Below, piece by piece: positions 26,751-35,984 of a DNA stretch of 64,000 nucleotides; position 1 is the stretch's first letter, and the number at the start of each line of letters is the position of its first letter. The position numbers and the translations under genes are program-made. The DNA comes from Fictibacillus phosphorivorans (GTDB lineage: Bacteria; Bacillota; Bacilli; Bacillales; Fictibacillaceae), in the NCBI RefSeq assembly GCF_001619875.1, contig NZ_LRFC01000038.1:620001-684000 (forward strand). The letters are read 5' to 3'. The notes beneath the pieces were generated by a model, which saw only the letters and a program-made list of their open reading frames with translations, was not told the DNA's origin and did not search any database.

Positions 26751-27785
26751 TTAATATTCCTCTTTTTCTTGATTGTTTGAATTTTGATAATTTGAATTAG
26801 AGGAATTGATTTCAAGTATTTGTTTGATTCTTTCTCTAACTTCTTCAATAGAATCATCTTTTGGAATTTCATATGATATGCCATCAATCATTTCAGGATA
26901 GGTTTCCAATGGTAAGGTTTCTAACTCCTGGTTTTTGATGGTTTTGTAGAAATTTCTCATAGCAAACATTTCTTTAAGCGTGATATTTGTTTTAACGTTG
27001 CTGCCAAGTTGATCAATAACATTATCTGCTTTAGTAACGGATTGAACAGAAATAGCTTTATCCATTATGGCCCGTATGGCTTCACTTTCTCGTTCGTTAC
27101 GGCCAATATCACCACGTGGATCTTGTTTACGCATTCTAACAAATGCAAGAGCTTCTTCACCGTTTAAATCCATTTCACCTTTTTTAAAATAAATCATTCG
27201 CTCAAAGGAAGGTTGCTTAAAGTCGAAAGGAACATTTACAGTAATTCCATCTAACTCATTAACAATTTCTTCAAAACCTTCAAAATTAGTGGATACAAAA
27301 TAATCAATTGGTACATCTAAAAGCTCTTCAGTTGCTTCCATTACCGCTTTTTCGCGTTGGTTCTTTTCCCCGTAAGCGTAAGAGTGATTAATCTTATCTT
27401 TTCTGTCGATAGCTGGAATATAGGTTCTTGTATCACGAGGTATATTAACCATTGCAGCTTCTTTCGTTTCAGGATTAATCGTAATAAGTTTTACAACGTC
27501 TGCTCGTCCAACATCATTTTCCTGATAGTTTTCAATGCCTACTAGAAGAATAGTAACTGGATCTTTTCCAAGTTGCACTTCATTAAGTCGCAAATCAGAC
27601 TTATTCTCTTTTAATTCGACAATACTTTTATCAGAATTAGCTTTAATTTTATATACTAGATAGCCTCCGTATCCTGCCGCGGTCAAACCAAATAAGAGGG
27701 TAACTAAAAAGACAAAACGCATTAAACGCCGAAAGGGGCTTCGTCTTTTCCGACGACGAATCCTCGAATTTTTAGGTTGATTCAT
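26751..27785 (-). CDS. LCP-family cell-wall polymer ligase, second copy
   Basis: 344 residues, AAGGGAG upstream of the ATG. A very basic tail (RIRRRKRRSPFRRL) precedes one membrane helix (about 23-45) and an LCP domain with LLVGIENYQENDVGRADV, NIPRDTRTYI and RKQDPRGDIGRNERES. The C-terminus is Asn/Ser/Gln rich. Same reaction as the LCP protein at 3231, but the sequences differ enough to suggest different polymers. It stands alone, with its own promoter and terminator. Confidence 0.9.
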   Translation of the reverse strand: MNQPKNSRIRRRKRRSPFRRLMRFVFLVTLLFGLTAAGYGGYLVYKIKANSDKSIVELKENKSDLRLNEVQLGKDPVTILLVGIENYQENDVGRADVVKLITINPETKEAAMVNIPRDTRTYIPAIDRKDKINHSYAYGEKNQREKAVMEATEELLDVPIDYFVSTNFEGFEEIVNELDGITVNVPFDFKQPSFERMIYFKKGEMDLNGEEALAFVRMRKQDPRGDIGRNERESEAIRAIMDKAISVQSVTKADNVIDQLGSNVKTNITLKEMFAMRNFYKTIKNQELETLPLETYPEMIDGISYEIPKDDSIEEVRERIKQILEINSSNSNYQNSNNQEKEEY

Positions 27786-27845
27786 AATATTTTAAACTCC
27801 CTTAGTCCAAATTATTGGAAGTAATTAATTAAATTTAACTTCTTC

Positions 27846-27874
27846 ATAATATCGTAATAGACAAAGTTAGACAA
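27846..27874 (-). promoter_or_regulatory. Sigma-A promoter of the second LCP gene
   Basis: On the minus strand, TTGTCT, 17 bases, TATTAT. The -35 overlaps a ten-base perfect palindrome GACAATTGTC (27870-27879), a possible operator. Confidence 0.55.
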
Positions 27875-27932
27875 TTGTCGAAATTACGACATTATAGATT
27901 TCGGCAAGATTGGATGCTTGTTGGGTATACAC

Positions 27933-28571
27933 TTATGATTTCACATCTTTTTCCAAATACTCTTGCTCTCCAAAAACAATTTCACTTTGAGCATTCGATA
28001 GATCCGTAATCCACTCTCTAAATGAGTCTCTTTCTTTTATCGGTACATACATCTGAATCTCCACTTTTTCCAAGTAGGTCATCTCTTTGATGGGATAGAC
28101 GGAGTTGCGCAGTTCATTTTCCATTTTTCCGAGAAGAGTATAGTCAACGGTGATATGAACGATCTGTTGAAGTTGACGTTCGACAACGCCAATATGGTTG
28201 AGGCCTTCTGAAACGGATTTGCCGTATGCGCGGATTAATCCTCCCGCACCAAGCTTGATCCCGCCGAAGTAACGGGTCACAACAGCAACCGTGTCTTTCA
28301 ATTCCCGCTTTTTGAGCACTTCTAACATCGGAACACCCGCAGTGCCGCTCGGTTCACCGTCGTCGTTTGCTTTTTGAATATTGTCGGTTTCGCCAATTAA
28401 ATAGGCAGAGCAGTTGTGTGTAGCGCTGCTGTGTTCTTTTTTGATTTGCTGGATAAAATGAAGTGCTTCTTCTTCTGTTGTTGCTCGTGCAATATGGGCG
28501 ATAAAGCGCGATTTATCGATGACGATTTCGTGCTGGCCGGTTTTCTTTACAGTTAAATAGTTGGATAACAT
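27933..28571 (-). CDS. yvyE: YigZ/IMPACT-family protein YvyE
   Basis: 212 residues. The N-terminal UPF0029 domain has SRFIAHIARATTEEEA, ATHNCSAYLIG, NDDGEPSGTAG and TRYFGGIKLGAGGLIRAYG; the C-terminal part is the DUF1949 ferredoxin-like domain. Family members are thought to touch nucleotide or translation-related functions; the exact role is unsettled. It lies next to degS on the opposite strand exactly as in B. subtilis, which supports the symbol. AAAGGAG lies upstream of the ATG. Confidence 0.9.
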   Translation of the reverse strand: MLSNYLTVKKTGQHEIVIDKSRFIAHIARATTEEEALHFIQQIKKEHSSATHNCSAYLIGETDNIQKANDDGEPSGTAGVPMLEVLKKRELKDTVAVVTRYFGGIKLGAGGLIRAYGKSVSEGLNHIGVVERQLQQIVHITVDYTLLGKMENELRNSVYPIKEMTYLEKVEIQMYVPIKERDSFREWITDLSNAQSEIVFGEQEYLEKDVKS

Positions 28572-28623
28572 TTATTTGGTAGCTCCTTTAAAGTTTTGAA
28601 AGTATTTAAATTACTTTGAAAGT

Positions 28624-28756
28624 AGTTGATTTCCGTTCCAAGTACTTCGCTTTCCGCGGGGCAGGCGGTGAGCCACATTGGTACGTTTCACGTATAAGTG
28701 TCTCACCTGACCGCTTGTCCTAGCCGAGAGTCTCGCACCTTCTACTCCAATCAACT
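28624..28756 (+). repeat. Dispersed hairpin repeat, full copy
   Basis: About 133 bases in the 579-base gap before degS. Ends are inverted (AGTTGATT ... AATCAACT). Inside are the GCTTTCCGCGGGGC tract and a paired GGTGAG / CTCACC, then AGTCTCGCACC. The remaining gap sequence up to degS shows no convincing gene; a 63-codon frame there lacks a ribosome site. Confidence 0.85.
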
Positions 28757-29150
28757 TTCATTGAGGATAATAAAAAAGAATTAAAATATAAAATAACAAG
28801 TAAAAAATCCTTACCTAGGCTCAATCTTTTAAAAATGAGCCAAGAAAAAACAGCAATTGTCTATTTTAAGAAATTCCAATGTCAAAATTGTCGAAAAATC
28901 TTCATTCTGTTCGCAGAACATGATATCCTTCATTATAAGGTGATTATAAAAAGCATTCAAATTCTTAAAATTTTTTTAGCAAGAAAAGTCATAAAATTCC
29001 ACATCTTGGCGAATGTAGTATATTAGAAGGATTTATGTGTTTCTTCGTTTCGTGCAAGATGTGGTTAAGAAGTCCTATATGCAAATTAGGTAAGATGGTT
29101 CTAGAACTTCCGTTTACACTTCTTTATCGTTTTAATTGGGGGAAATTTAC

Positions 29151-30299
29151 ATGACTGCAGCTAAGTTAACGATAGATCCACATTTGTTGGACGGAATATT
29201 AAACCAAACCATCGATACGGTTACAGAAAGTCAGTCTCAGATCTTTGAAATCAGCGAACAATCACGGCAAGAGTTTCAGCAGCTGCGCCGAGAGCTTGAA
29301 CTGGTGAAGCAGCAGGTGATTGAGGTTATTCATAAGTCGGATCGAACCGAAGAGTATGCCAAGCTTGCGCGAACACGTTTAGCTGAGGTAAGCAAGCATT
29401 TTCAAAAGTATAGCGAGTCAGATATTCGCGATGCCTATGAAAATGCCAATAAGTATCAAATTGAGCTTTCGATCATCCGGCAAACGGAAAAACAGCTTCG
29501 TGAAAAAAGAGACGAGCTGGAGCGTAGAATTGGCGCACTGAACGATACGGTTCAAAAGGCTGAATCTTTAGCAGGTCAGATTTCTGTAGTATTAAATTAT
29601 TTGAACGGGGACTTAAGAAAAATTAACGAACTTGTTCAAAACGCTCAACAGAAACAAGAATTTGGTCTTCAGATCATAGAAGCCCAGGAAGAAGAGCGTA
29701 AACGGGTTTCAAGAGAGATTCATGATGGTCCTGCTCAATTGATGGCAAATGTCCTGATCCGCTCTGAACTTTTAGAGAAAATCTTTTTAGAGAAAGGAAC
29801 TGAGGCAGCCCGTGTTGAAATAAAAGATTTACGGGTTATGGTCCGTGATTCCTTAAAAGAGGTACGCAGAATCATTTATGATTTGCGTCCGATGGCTTTG
29901 GATGATCTAGGTATCGTTCCCACATTAGATAAGTACTTGCGAAATATTAAGGAAAGTACTGGTATAGAGGTTGAACTTCATGCACTTGGACAATCCAGAA
30001 GGTTCCCGAACAAGATGGAGATTGCGATTTTCCGTTTGATTCAAGAGTCAGTAAATAATGCCGTTAAGCACTCAGACGCAAAGCTGATTGAAGTAAAACT
30101 CGAGTTTACCAAAAAATTTATTTCATTATATATCCGAGATGATGGCAAAGGATTCGATATGGCACAGCCCACTAAATCCAATTCCTTTGGCATGATGGGG
30201 ATGAGAGAGCGGGTCGAACTGCTCGAAGGTACGCTAAAGGTGAAATCCCGCATAAACTTCGGTACAAGTGTTTACATTCAAATTCCCATTCAAGACTAG
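29151..30299 (+). CDS. degS: Sensor histidine kinase DegS
   Basis: 382 residues from the ATG at 29151 (GGGGGAAA upstream). Cytoplasmic: no membrane segment. The N-terminal half is a long coiled sensor region; the HisKA_3 phospho-acceptor is in RVSREIHDGPAQ (H191), followed by RRIIYDLRPMALDDLG and an HATPase domain with QESVNNAVKHS, DDGKGFD and FGMMGMRERVE. It phosphorylates DegU, encoded 12 bases downstream, controlling exoenzymes, competence and motility. Length and order match B. subtilis. Confidence 0.96.
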   Translation: MTAAKLTIDPHLLDGILNQTIDTVTESQSQIFEISEQSRQEFQQLRRELELVKQQVIEVIHKSDRTEEYAKLARTRLAEVSKHFQKYSESDIRDAYENANKYQIELSIIRQTEKQLREKRDELERRIGALNDTVQKAESLAGQISVVLNYLNGDLRKINELVQNAQQKQEFGLQIIEAQEEERKRVSREIHDGPAQLMANVLIRSELLEKIFLEKGTEAARVEIKDLRVMVRDSLKEVRRIIYDLRPMALDDLGIVPTLDKYLRNIKESTGIEVELHALGQSRRFPNKMEIAIFRLIQESVNNAVKHSDAKLIEVKLEFTKKFISLYIRDDGKGFDMAQPTKSNSFGMMGMRERVELLEGTLKVKSRINFGTSVYIQIPIQD

Positions 30300-30311
30300 G
30301 AGGGTTCACAC

Positions 30312-31043
30312 ATGAATAATGTTAATGTGTACGAAAATAACGCCTCAGCACCTGAGAAGACAAGAATTGCAATTATCGACGACCACCGTTTGTTCCGTGA
30401 AGGAGTTAAACGCATTCTAGATATGGAAGATCAATTCTCTGTTGTTGCTGAAGGTGATGATGGATCAGAAGCGGAAAACATCGTTAGAGACCATAATCCT
30501 GATGTCGTGTTGATGGATATCAACATGCCGAACATCAATGGGGTTGAAGCGACACGCCGTTTGGTAGAGAAATCGCCAGATACAAAAGTTATCATCCTAT
30601 CGATCCATGATGATGAGACTTACGTGTCCCACGCGGTTCAGACAGGTGCATCGGGTTATCTTTTAAAAGAGATGGATGCTGATTCATTGATCGAAGCCGT
30701 TCGCGTTGTTGCGGATGGTGGAGCGTATCTTCATCCGAAGATCACGTACAACCTTCTGAACGAATTCCGCCGCTTATCAACAACGAACAAAACACAACAA
30801 AACAAAGCTGGTTTCGTAGAAGTCGAATACCGCAAACCACTGCACATTTTAACGCGTCGTGAATGTGAAGTGCTTCAGTTGCTAGCTGATGGGCGCAGCA
30901 ACCGCACAATTGGAGAAGAGCTGTATATCAGTGAGAAGACTGTTAAAAACCATGTAAGTAACATTCTTCAAAAGATGAATGTAAACGATCGTACGCAAGC
31001 GGTTGTTGAAGCGATTAAAAATGGCTGGGTAAAAGTACGTTAA
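30312..31043 (+). CDS. degU: Response regulator DegU
   Basis: 243 residues. The receiver domain has the acidic pair in IIDDH (D23, D24), phospho-acceptor in VLMDINMP (D69) and the Lys in YLLKEMD. A linker leads to a LuxR/NarL-type helix-turn-helix (about 178-240) with [35 protein letters not shown]. It regulates degradative enzymes, comK and flagellar genes in bacilli, plausibly including genes in this window. AGGAGGG lies upstream; a strong terminator follows. Confidence 0.97.
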   Translation: MNNVNVYENNASAPEKTRIAIIDDHRLFREGVKRILDMEDQFSVVAEGDDGSEAENIVRDHNPDVVLMDINMPNINGVEATRRLVEKSPDTKVIILSIHDDETYVSHAVQTGASGYLLKEMDADSLIEAVRVVADGGAYLHPKITYNLLNEFRRLSTTNKTQQNKAGFVEVEYRKPLHILTRRECEVLQLLADGRSNRTIGEELYISEKTVKNHVSNILQKMNVNDRTQAVVEAIKNGWVKVR

Positions 31044-31054
31044 TAGATAGTGAT

Positions 31055-31086
31055 AAAAAAGACCTTCGAGTGAGAAGGTCTTTTTC
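31055..31086 (+). terminator. Terminator of degSU
   Basis: AAAAAAGACCTTC pairs with GAAGGTCTTTTT around a short loop. Confidence 0.9.
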
Positions 31087-31185
31087 TTTTGAAGAGCTTA
31101 AAGCGTGGAGCTTGATGCGAAGAATCTATATGAAAATTTATTGTGGACGAAGTTATTTGGTTAAAGCAGGGATGGAGTGTGGGTT

Positions 31186-31311
31186 GTTGATTTCCGTTAC
31201 AGATGCTCGCTTTCCGGGGGGCGTGCGGTGAGCCTCCTAGCGCTTTGCCCTTAGGAGTCTCACCTGTCCCGCTGATCCCCCAGGAGTCTCGCATCTTACA
31301 CTCCAATCAAC
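31186..31311 (+). repeat. Dispersed hairpin repeat, second full copy
   Basis: Same element as at 28624, about 126 bases. Inverted ends GTTGATT / AATCAAC. The internal stem is better preserved here: GGTGAG with CTCACC and CTCCTA with TAGGAG. It fills most of the 329-base gap between degU and the kinase gene. Confidence 0.85.
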
Positions 31312-31372
31312 TTGGCTGTGATGAATAGTAAGTGACTCAAACAACAATTCCTAAAGAAGATATGTTTTATAG

Positions 31373-33166
31373 CTAGCTTATGCTCATTTCAAGCGTTCTT
31401 TCCTCTACTAAAACATTGATGGGAAACTGAAGTGACACACTCGTTCCACTGCCTTCTTTTGATTGAATCTGCATCTTGCCGCCGTGGTTTTCGACGATTT
31501 GGTAGCAGATCAAGAGGCCGAGTCCTGGATTGCCTTCTTTTGTTGTATAAAATGGCTGCCCGAGCTTAGATAAAAGATGGTCAGGAATGCCAGGGCCATC
31601 GTCTTGAATGGCAACGTGAATGGTTTCCTCAATTTTTTCTAGCTGAACAGAGATATTTCCCCATGACGGTGTTGCTTCAATCGAATTTTTCAATATATTT
31701 AAAAAGAGCTGTGTCATCAAGTTTTCTTCACATTTGAAAAGGATTGGGTGATCTGGCAGATTCAGTTCCAGTGAAGTTGTGTGAAAATCTGTTTCGTCTT
31801 CCATATATTTAAGCGAGCGTTTAATAATGGCTTTTAGGTCATGGTCGTGTTTTAGGATCATGTGCGGTCTTGCCAAGATCATGAGCTGACTGATGATAAA
31901 ATTAATACGGTCTGTTTCACGGAGCATGATGCCTAAAAAATGGTGTTTTTCATCAGTCGTGTTTTGTGATTGGAAAAGCTGTGCAAAGCCTTTAATCGAA
32001 GTGAGCGGATTTCGGATTTCATGAGCAAGACCTGCTGCAAGTTCTCCTACATAGGCTAGAGTATTTGCCCGTTGCTTGAAGTTTTGAGCTTCATTGATCG
32101 CGGTCATGTCTTTTGCGATACCGATAACAGCGGTGATTTGGTTTCTAATGTAGTAAGGAATACTTGTGATCTCAAGCTCAACTTCATGTCCGTTCTTATG
32201 AAAAATCGTAAGGGGATGTTTAATGGTTTCGCCTGACAACACCCTTTTTTGAAACTCAAGTGAATCATCTACTTCATCATCTTTTAACAGGTTTGTGTAA
32301 GGCATCCTTTTTAATTCATCCAGCGTATATCCTGTTATTCTTTCAATGGATTTGTTAGCTTTTATAAAATTACGATCAGGTCCGATAACAAATACACCCT
32401 CAGGATTAAGTTCAAAGAGCGAATTGTAGCGGTGCTCAGATTCCAAGAGTTCAATCTCGTGCTGTACGAGCTTTTTTTGATTGCGCTGCTCTAAAATATA
32501 TAAGACTAAAACGACAATTGTTGCCCCGAAAACAAGTAGCGTAGCCACCATATTTATATTGCTAGTCGGAAAGTCATTATGCCAATTATAAGTGGGAGTG
32601 CGGCTGATTAAGGCCATCTCGCCAATGTAGTGCATAAGGCTGACGCCAGCTGTGAATGACAAACTCGTAAGGATTTTTTTGAAGGGTACATGTTGTGTGG
32701 ATAGAATCATAAAACCTAGAACAGAAAACAAAAAAGCAGAACCAACGGATAGCAAGATAAATAAAAAATTTGGCTGAATCGGCATATGAATATGCATAGA
32801 AATCATACCGATTGAATGAACGGAAATAAGCCCGATGGAAAAGATAAGAGCAGATGATATGCGTTTATATTTAATTTTCGATGAGGTAAATAGGAAAAAA
32901 GCTGAATAGGAAAATAAGATCCCAGTTGCAAACGCAGCAGCCATCGTCGGCATTTTATATTCAAACGGAACAGGGCTCTGAATGGATAACATCCCCATAT
33001 AATGTGTAGCCCATACTGCGATACCCATCGTAACGGAACCTACTAACAAAAAATAGTGCTGCAACTTTTGCTTTTCTGTGAGTCTTAATGCCCAGTCAAT
33101 CGACACAAGAGCAAACAGAAAGCAAACGAATAGAGATAATATCACGACATATAGATTATGATCCAA
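31373..33166 (-). CDS. Membrane histidine kinase with MHYT sensor and PAS domain
   Basis: 597 residues if the TTG at 33166 is used, which has GGGGAGGG ten bases upstream; a GTG at 33199 is the alternative. Seven N-terminal helices (1-240) form an MHYT domain with repeated motifs ATHYMGML, VHSIGMISMHIHM and SLMHYIGEMA, whose Met/His residues may bind a metal such as copper and sense oxygen, CO or NO. Then a PAS domain (about 255-365), HisKA with ELAAGLAHEIRNPLTSIKGF, and HATPase with FLNILKNSIEA, DDGPGIP, LGLLICYQIVENHGG. The ending resembles sporulation (Kin-type) kinases. No response regulator is adjacent. Confidence 0.9.
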   Translation of the reverse strand: MDHNLYVVILSLFVCFLFALVSIDWALRLTEKQKLQHYFLLVGSVTMGIAVWATHYMGMLSIQSPVPFEYKMPTMAAAFATGILFSYSAFFLFTSSKIKYKRISSALIFSIGLISVHSIGMISMHIHMPIQPNFLFILLSVGSAFLFSVLGFMILSTQHVPFKKILTSLSFTAGVSLMHYIGEMALISRTPTYNWHNDFPTSNINMVATLLVFGATIVVLVLYILEQRNQKKLVQHEIELLESEHRYNSLFELNPEGVFVIGPDRNFIKANKSIERITGYTLDELKRMPYTNLLKDDEVDDSLEFQKRVLSGETIKHPLTIFHKNGHEVELEITSIPYYIRNQITAVIGIAKDMTAINEAQNFKQRANTLAYVGELAAGLAHEIRNPLTSIKGFAQLFQSQNTTDEKHHFLGIMLRETDRINFIISQLMILARPHMILKHDHDLKAIIKRSLKYMEDETDFHTTSLELNLPDHPILFKCEENLMTQLFLNILKNSIEATPSWGNISVQLEKIEETIHVAIQDDGPGIPDHLLSKLGQPFYTTKEGNPGLGLLICYQIVENHGGKMQIQSKEGSGTSVSLQFPINVLVEERTLEMSIS

Positions 33167-33362
33167 TGGTCCTAACCCTCCCCTTAAATCCTGTTTCACA
33201 TTCTAGATTCTTCCAAATCCGACAAATTCCTTCTTGCTTCGAAAAAAACTTTTAAAAAGTTTAAGTATTTGCGTGCTGAATAATGAACAGAGGAAAAATA
33301 CCGCGTATATTTCTATTAGAACTATTTGAACAAGAGTGCAAAATTAACGAATCTAGGTTTTA

Positions 33363-34724
33363 CTATTTCCATACTCTCTTTAACTTGAAAGCTTCCTGTA
33401 TGTATCCCCATGTAGAGATCGGAGACATGAGCATTTGATAAAAACAGACAAATACAAAAAAGCCTAATATGTTTTTCCTGATTCTTAATTCTAAACGTTT
33501 AAAGACGTTTTTCTGATAATAATAGAGGAAGCCATAACTAATTAAAGTTAGTGGCAATACTAACAGGGTAGTCAGTCCAACGATCCAGTAATAACCAAAG
33601 AATGAGAGAATGAGTCCTGGTAACCAGCAAAAGGTGTAAACGATATCAAGGTAGGGCATGATGAGGTTAATCCCCGTTAAATATTTTATATAAGGCTCTG
33701 GTTGTTCCCATGGTTTTGTTTGTTTCAACGCTTCAATCATGCCTCTTGCCCATCTTGACCGTTGTTTCGCAAAGTGAGTAAGCGTATCGGGTACATCTGT
33801 AAATGCAACCGCAAGTGGCTCAAAATATACTTTCCAACCCTTTTTCAGTAGATTCCATGTGAGTACGATGTCTTCACCGATGGCATCTGGCCATCCACCC
33901 ATATCTTTTATCCTCTGAGTATCATAGATACTAAACGCACCTTGAGCGACAAGGGTACCTTGATATAATCCCTGCAGTCTCTTAATGGATGCAATTCCTA
34001 AAAAATAATCCCATTCCTGTATCCTTGCCAAAAGGTTACCTCTGCTGTTACGCACAAGTACAGATCCGGCCACTGCACAGATGTTAGCAGGGGAACTCGT
34101 GATTCTTGCGACCAATAACCGTATGGCGGATTGGTGTAAAATTGTATCCGCATCTAGAGTTATGACATAGTTAGTCGTAACTGATTTAAGCGCTGTATTC
34201 AACGCATTGAATTTTCCAGGAACTTCTTCCTTAATCACTCTTACATCGAGGTTAAACATAATTCCAGCATTAGCTGCTATCGTGAAAGTTTTGTCCGTTG
34301 AAGCATTATCAATAACGAAGACTTCTATAGGACCAGAATAATCTTGCTTACTAATATAACGTAATGTTCTAGCAATGACTTCTTCTTCATTTCTTGCGGC
34401 TATCAGTACACTTACTTTTTCATTAGGGTGTTCATTCTTAAAGGGTGGTTGTTTATCAAAAAATAGAGAGATTACTAAGAAAGCATTAAGGTAACCCGGA
34501 ACATAGGAGATGCCTGTTATAATAAACAGGGCAATAGGAAAAGTTACAATTTCGGATAAGTCATCTAACCAGGGAATAGAAACGTAAATGGAGAAGGCCA
34601 TCCATAAAAACGCAATAATATGACTCGTCCAAAATTTAGTTATGATGGGTATATATATTTTCTTTTTTAATGGCTTTCTTATTTCTCTTCTGGGCGGAAA
34701 AGAATAGTTAAATTCTGTTTTCAT
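33363..34724 (-). CDS. Membrane GT2-family glycosyltransferase
   Basis: 453 residues. Two N-terminal helices (about 32-90), a cytoplasmic GT2 domain and three or four C-terminal helices. The processive-type catalytic set is present: SVLIAARNEEEVIARTL, TLDADTIL, GEDIVLTW and the QRSRWARGM motif. This resembles IcaA, NodC and hyaluronan synthase, which polymerise and export beta-linked hexosamines. No deacetylase or IcaD-like partner is adjacent, so the product is unknown. Stand-alone gene. Confidence 0.85.
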   Translation of the reverse strand: MKTEFNYSFPPRREIRKPLKKKIYIPIITKFWTSHIIAFLWMAFSIYVSIPWLDDLSEIVTFPIALFIITGISYVPGYLNAFLVISLFFDKQPPFKNEHPNEKVSVLIAARNEEEVIARTLRYISKQDYSGPIEVFVIDNASTDKTFTIAANAGIMFNLDVRVIKEEVPGKFNALNTALKSVTTNYVITLDADTILHQSAIRLLVARITSSPANICAVAGSVLVRNSRGNLLARIQEWDYFLGIASIKRLQGLYQGTLVAQGAFSIYDTQRIKDMGGWPDAIGEDIVLTWNLLKKGWKVYFEPLAVAFTDVPDTLTHFAKQRSRWARGMIEALKQTKPWEQPEPYIKYLTGINLIMPYLDIVYTFCWLPGLILSFFGYYWIVGLTTLLVLPLTLISYGFLYYYQKNVFKRLELRIRKNILGFFVFVCFYQMLMSPISTWGYIQEAFKLKRVWK

Positions 34725-35087
34725 ATGCGCCTCATTCTAAAAAAGAATATAAATCTTTATTTCTATATCGGGTTAAATCTTCTTATATTAAGAGAGAAGA
34801 AAGTATATAGAGAAAGCGAAAATTTCAACCCCAAATATAAAGGTATTTAGGGAAAATCTGTTCCTCTGAAACCAGAATTTCAAATAACTGTTATATGAAT
34901 CTGTCCATTTTTTTAATGAAATTTTTCATTATAAAGAAAATTGCTAGAAAAATCTTAAAAGGGTAAATTGAGAATTTCTAGAATAGATAGTCTAAGTAAA
35001 ACTGAATTTAGTGAATTAGTTTTCCTGATGGTGTACACTGTTAGAGGAGAAAAACTTAAGATTTTTGCATAAGAGAGGACTAAAATT
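34725..35087. other. Intergenic region without a recognisable gene
   Basis: 363 AT-rich bases between divergent genes. The only structure I see is an eight-base inverted repeat, TAATGAAA/TTTCATTA near 34913-34934, without a T-run. No strong sigma-A promoter is evident for degV. Confidence 0.5.
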
Positions 35088-35936
35088 ATGAGCAAGGTAG
35101 CCGTCATTACAGATAGTACTTCATACATACCCGAACATATTCGCAACGAAAAAAATATTGTAATGATTCCGCTCAACGTGGTTTTCGACAATGAAACATA
35201 CAAAGAAGAAGCTGAAATTAAAGCAGACGATTTTTACGATATGGTAAGTAAAGAAGAGACTCTGCCAAAAACATCTCAGCCTGCGATCGGCGAACTTGTA
35301 GAACTATTAGAAGAGCTTTCTCGTAATTATGATGAAGCGGTCATGATTACGTTATCGAGCGGTATTTCTGGCACGTATCAAAGTGCAGTGGCAGCGGGAG
35401 AGATAGTAGAAGGAATCAAGCTGCATGTGTTTGATTCAGAAATCAGCTGTTCACCACAAGCATTCTATGTCCTGAAGGCAGCAGAACTAGCGAGTGAAGG
35501 TTCGAACGGTTATGACATCATGAACCATCTGTTGCAGATGAAAAACAACGGAATTCCTGCGTACTTCGTAGTGGATGACTTGAACCACCTTCATAGAGGA
35601 GGGCGGTTGAACACAGCTCAGCTTTTTGTAGGCAATCTGCTTCAGATCAAACCGATCCTTCATTTTGAAGACAAGAAGATTATTCCTTTTGAAAAAGTGC
35701 GTACGAAGAAAAAAGCGTTAAAACGTATTTTCGACATCATGGATGAAAATGTACAACCCAATCAAAAAGTCAAAATAAGTGTGATTCATGCCAAGCGCGA
35801 GGATGAAGCGGTTGAGATCGCAGAAGAGCTGCGCGAGAAATTTGTGAACGCAGACGTTTGGGTCAGCTATTTCGGCCCTGTTATTGGCACGCATCTTGGC
35901 GAAGGATCGCTCGGAATTACGTGGGTAAAAGAATAG
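35088..35936 (+). CDS. degV: DegV family fatty-acid-binding protein
   Basis: 282 residues, GAGAGGAC upstream. DegV motifs: AVITDSTSYIPEH, KTSQPAIGEL, ITLSSGISGTYQSA and HRGGRLN. Family members (FakB type) bind fatty acids for phosphorylation by FakA, or serve undefined lipid roles. It lies between degSU and comFA as in B. subtilis. No FakA is in the window. The symbol rests on family plus synteny. Confidence 0.92.
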   Translation: MSKVAVITDSTSYIPEHIRNEKNIVMIPLNVVFDNETYKEEAEIKADDFYDMVSKEETLPKTSQPAIGELVELLEELSRNYDEAVMITLSSGISGTYQSAVAAGEIVEGIKLHVFDSEISCSPQAFYVLKAAELASEGSNGYDIMNHLLQMKNNGIPAYFVVDDLNHLHRGGRLNTAQLFVGNLLQIKPILHFEDKKIIPFEKVRTKKKALKRIFDIMDENVQPNQKVKISVIHAKREDEAVEIAEELREKFVNADVWVSYFGPVIGTHLGEGSLGITWVKE

Positions 35937-35984
35937 TATTGGAGAGATGAAAATGAAATCTCTAACACAAGAGGGGACAACACG

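Noticed and set aside
28835-29026. 63-codon frame between the repeat and degS
   Set aside because: No ribosome site, AT-rich with biased composition, and no recognisable protein feature.
34913-34934. Inverted repeat TAATGAAA/TTTCATTA as a terminator
   Set aside because: Not followed by a T-run on the strand of either gene and not close to a stop codon.
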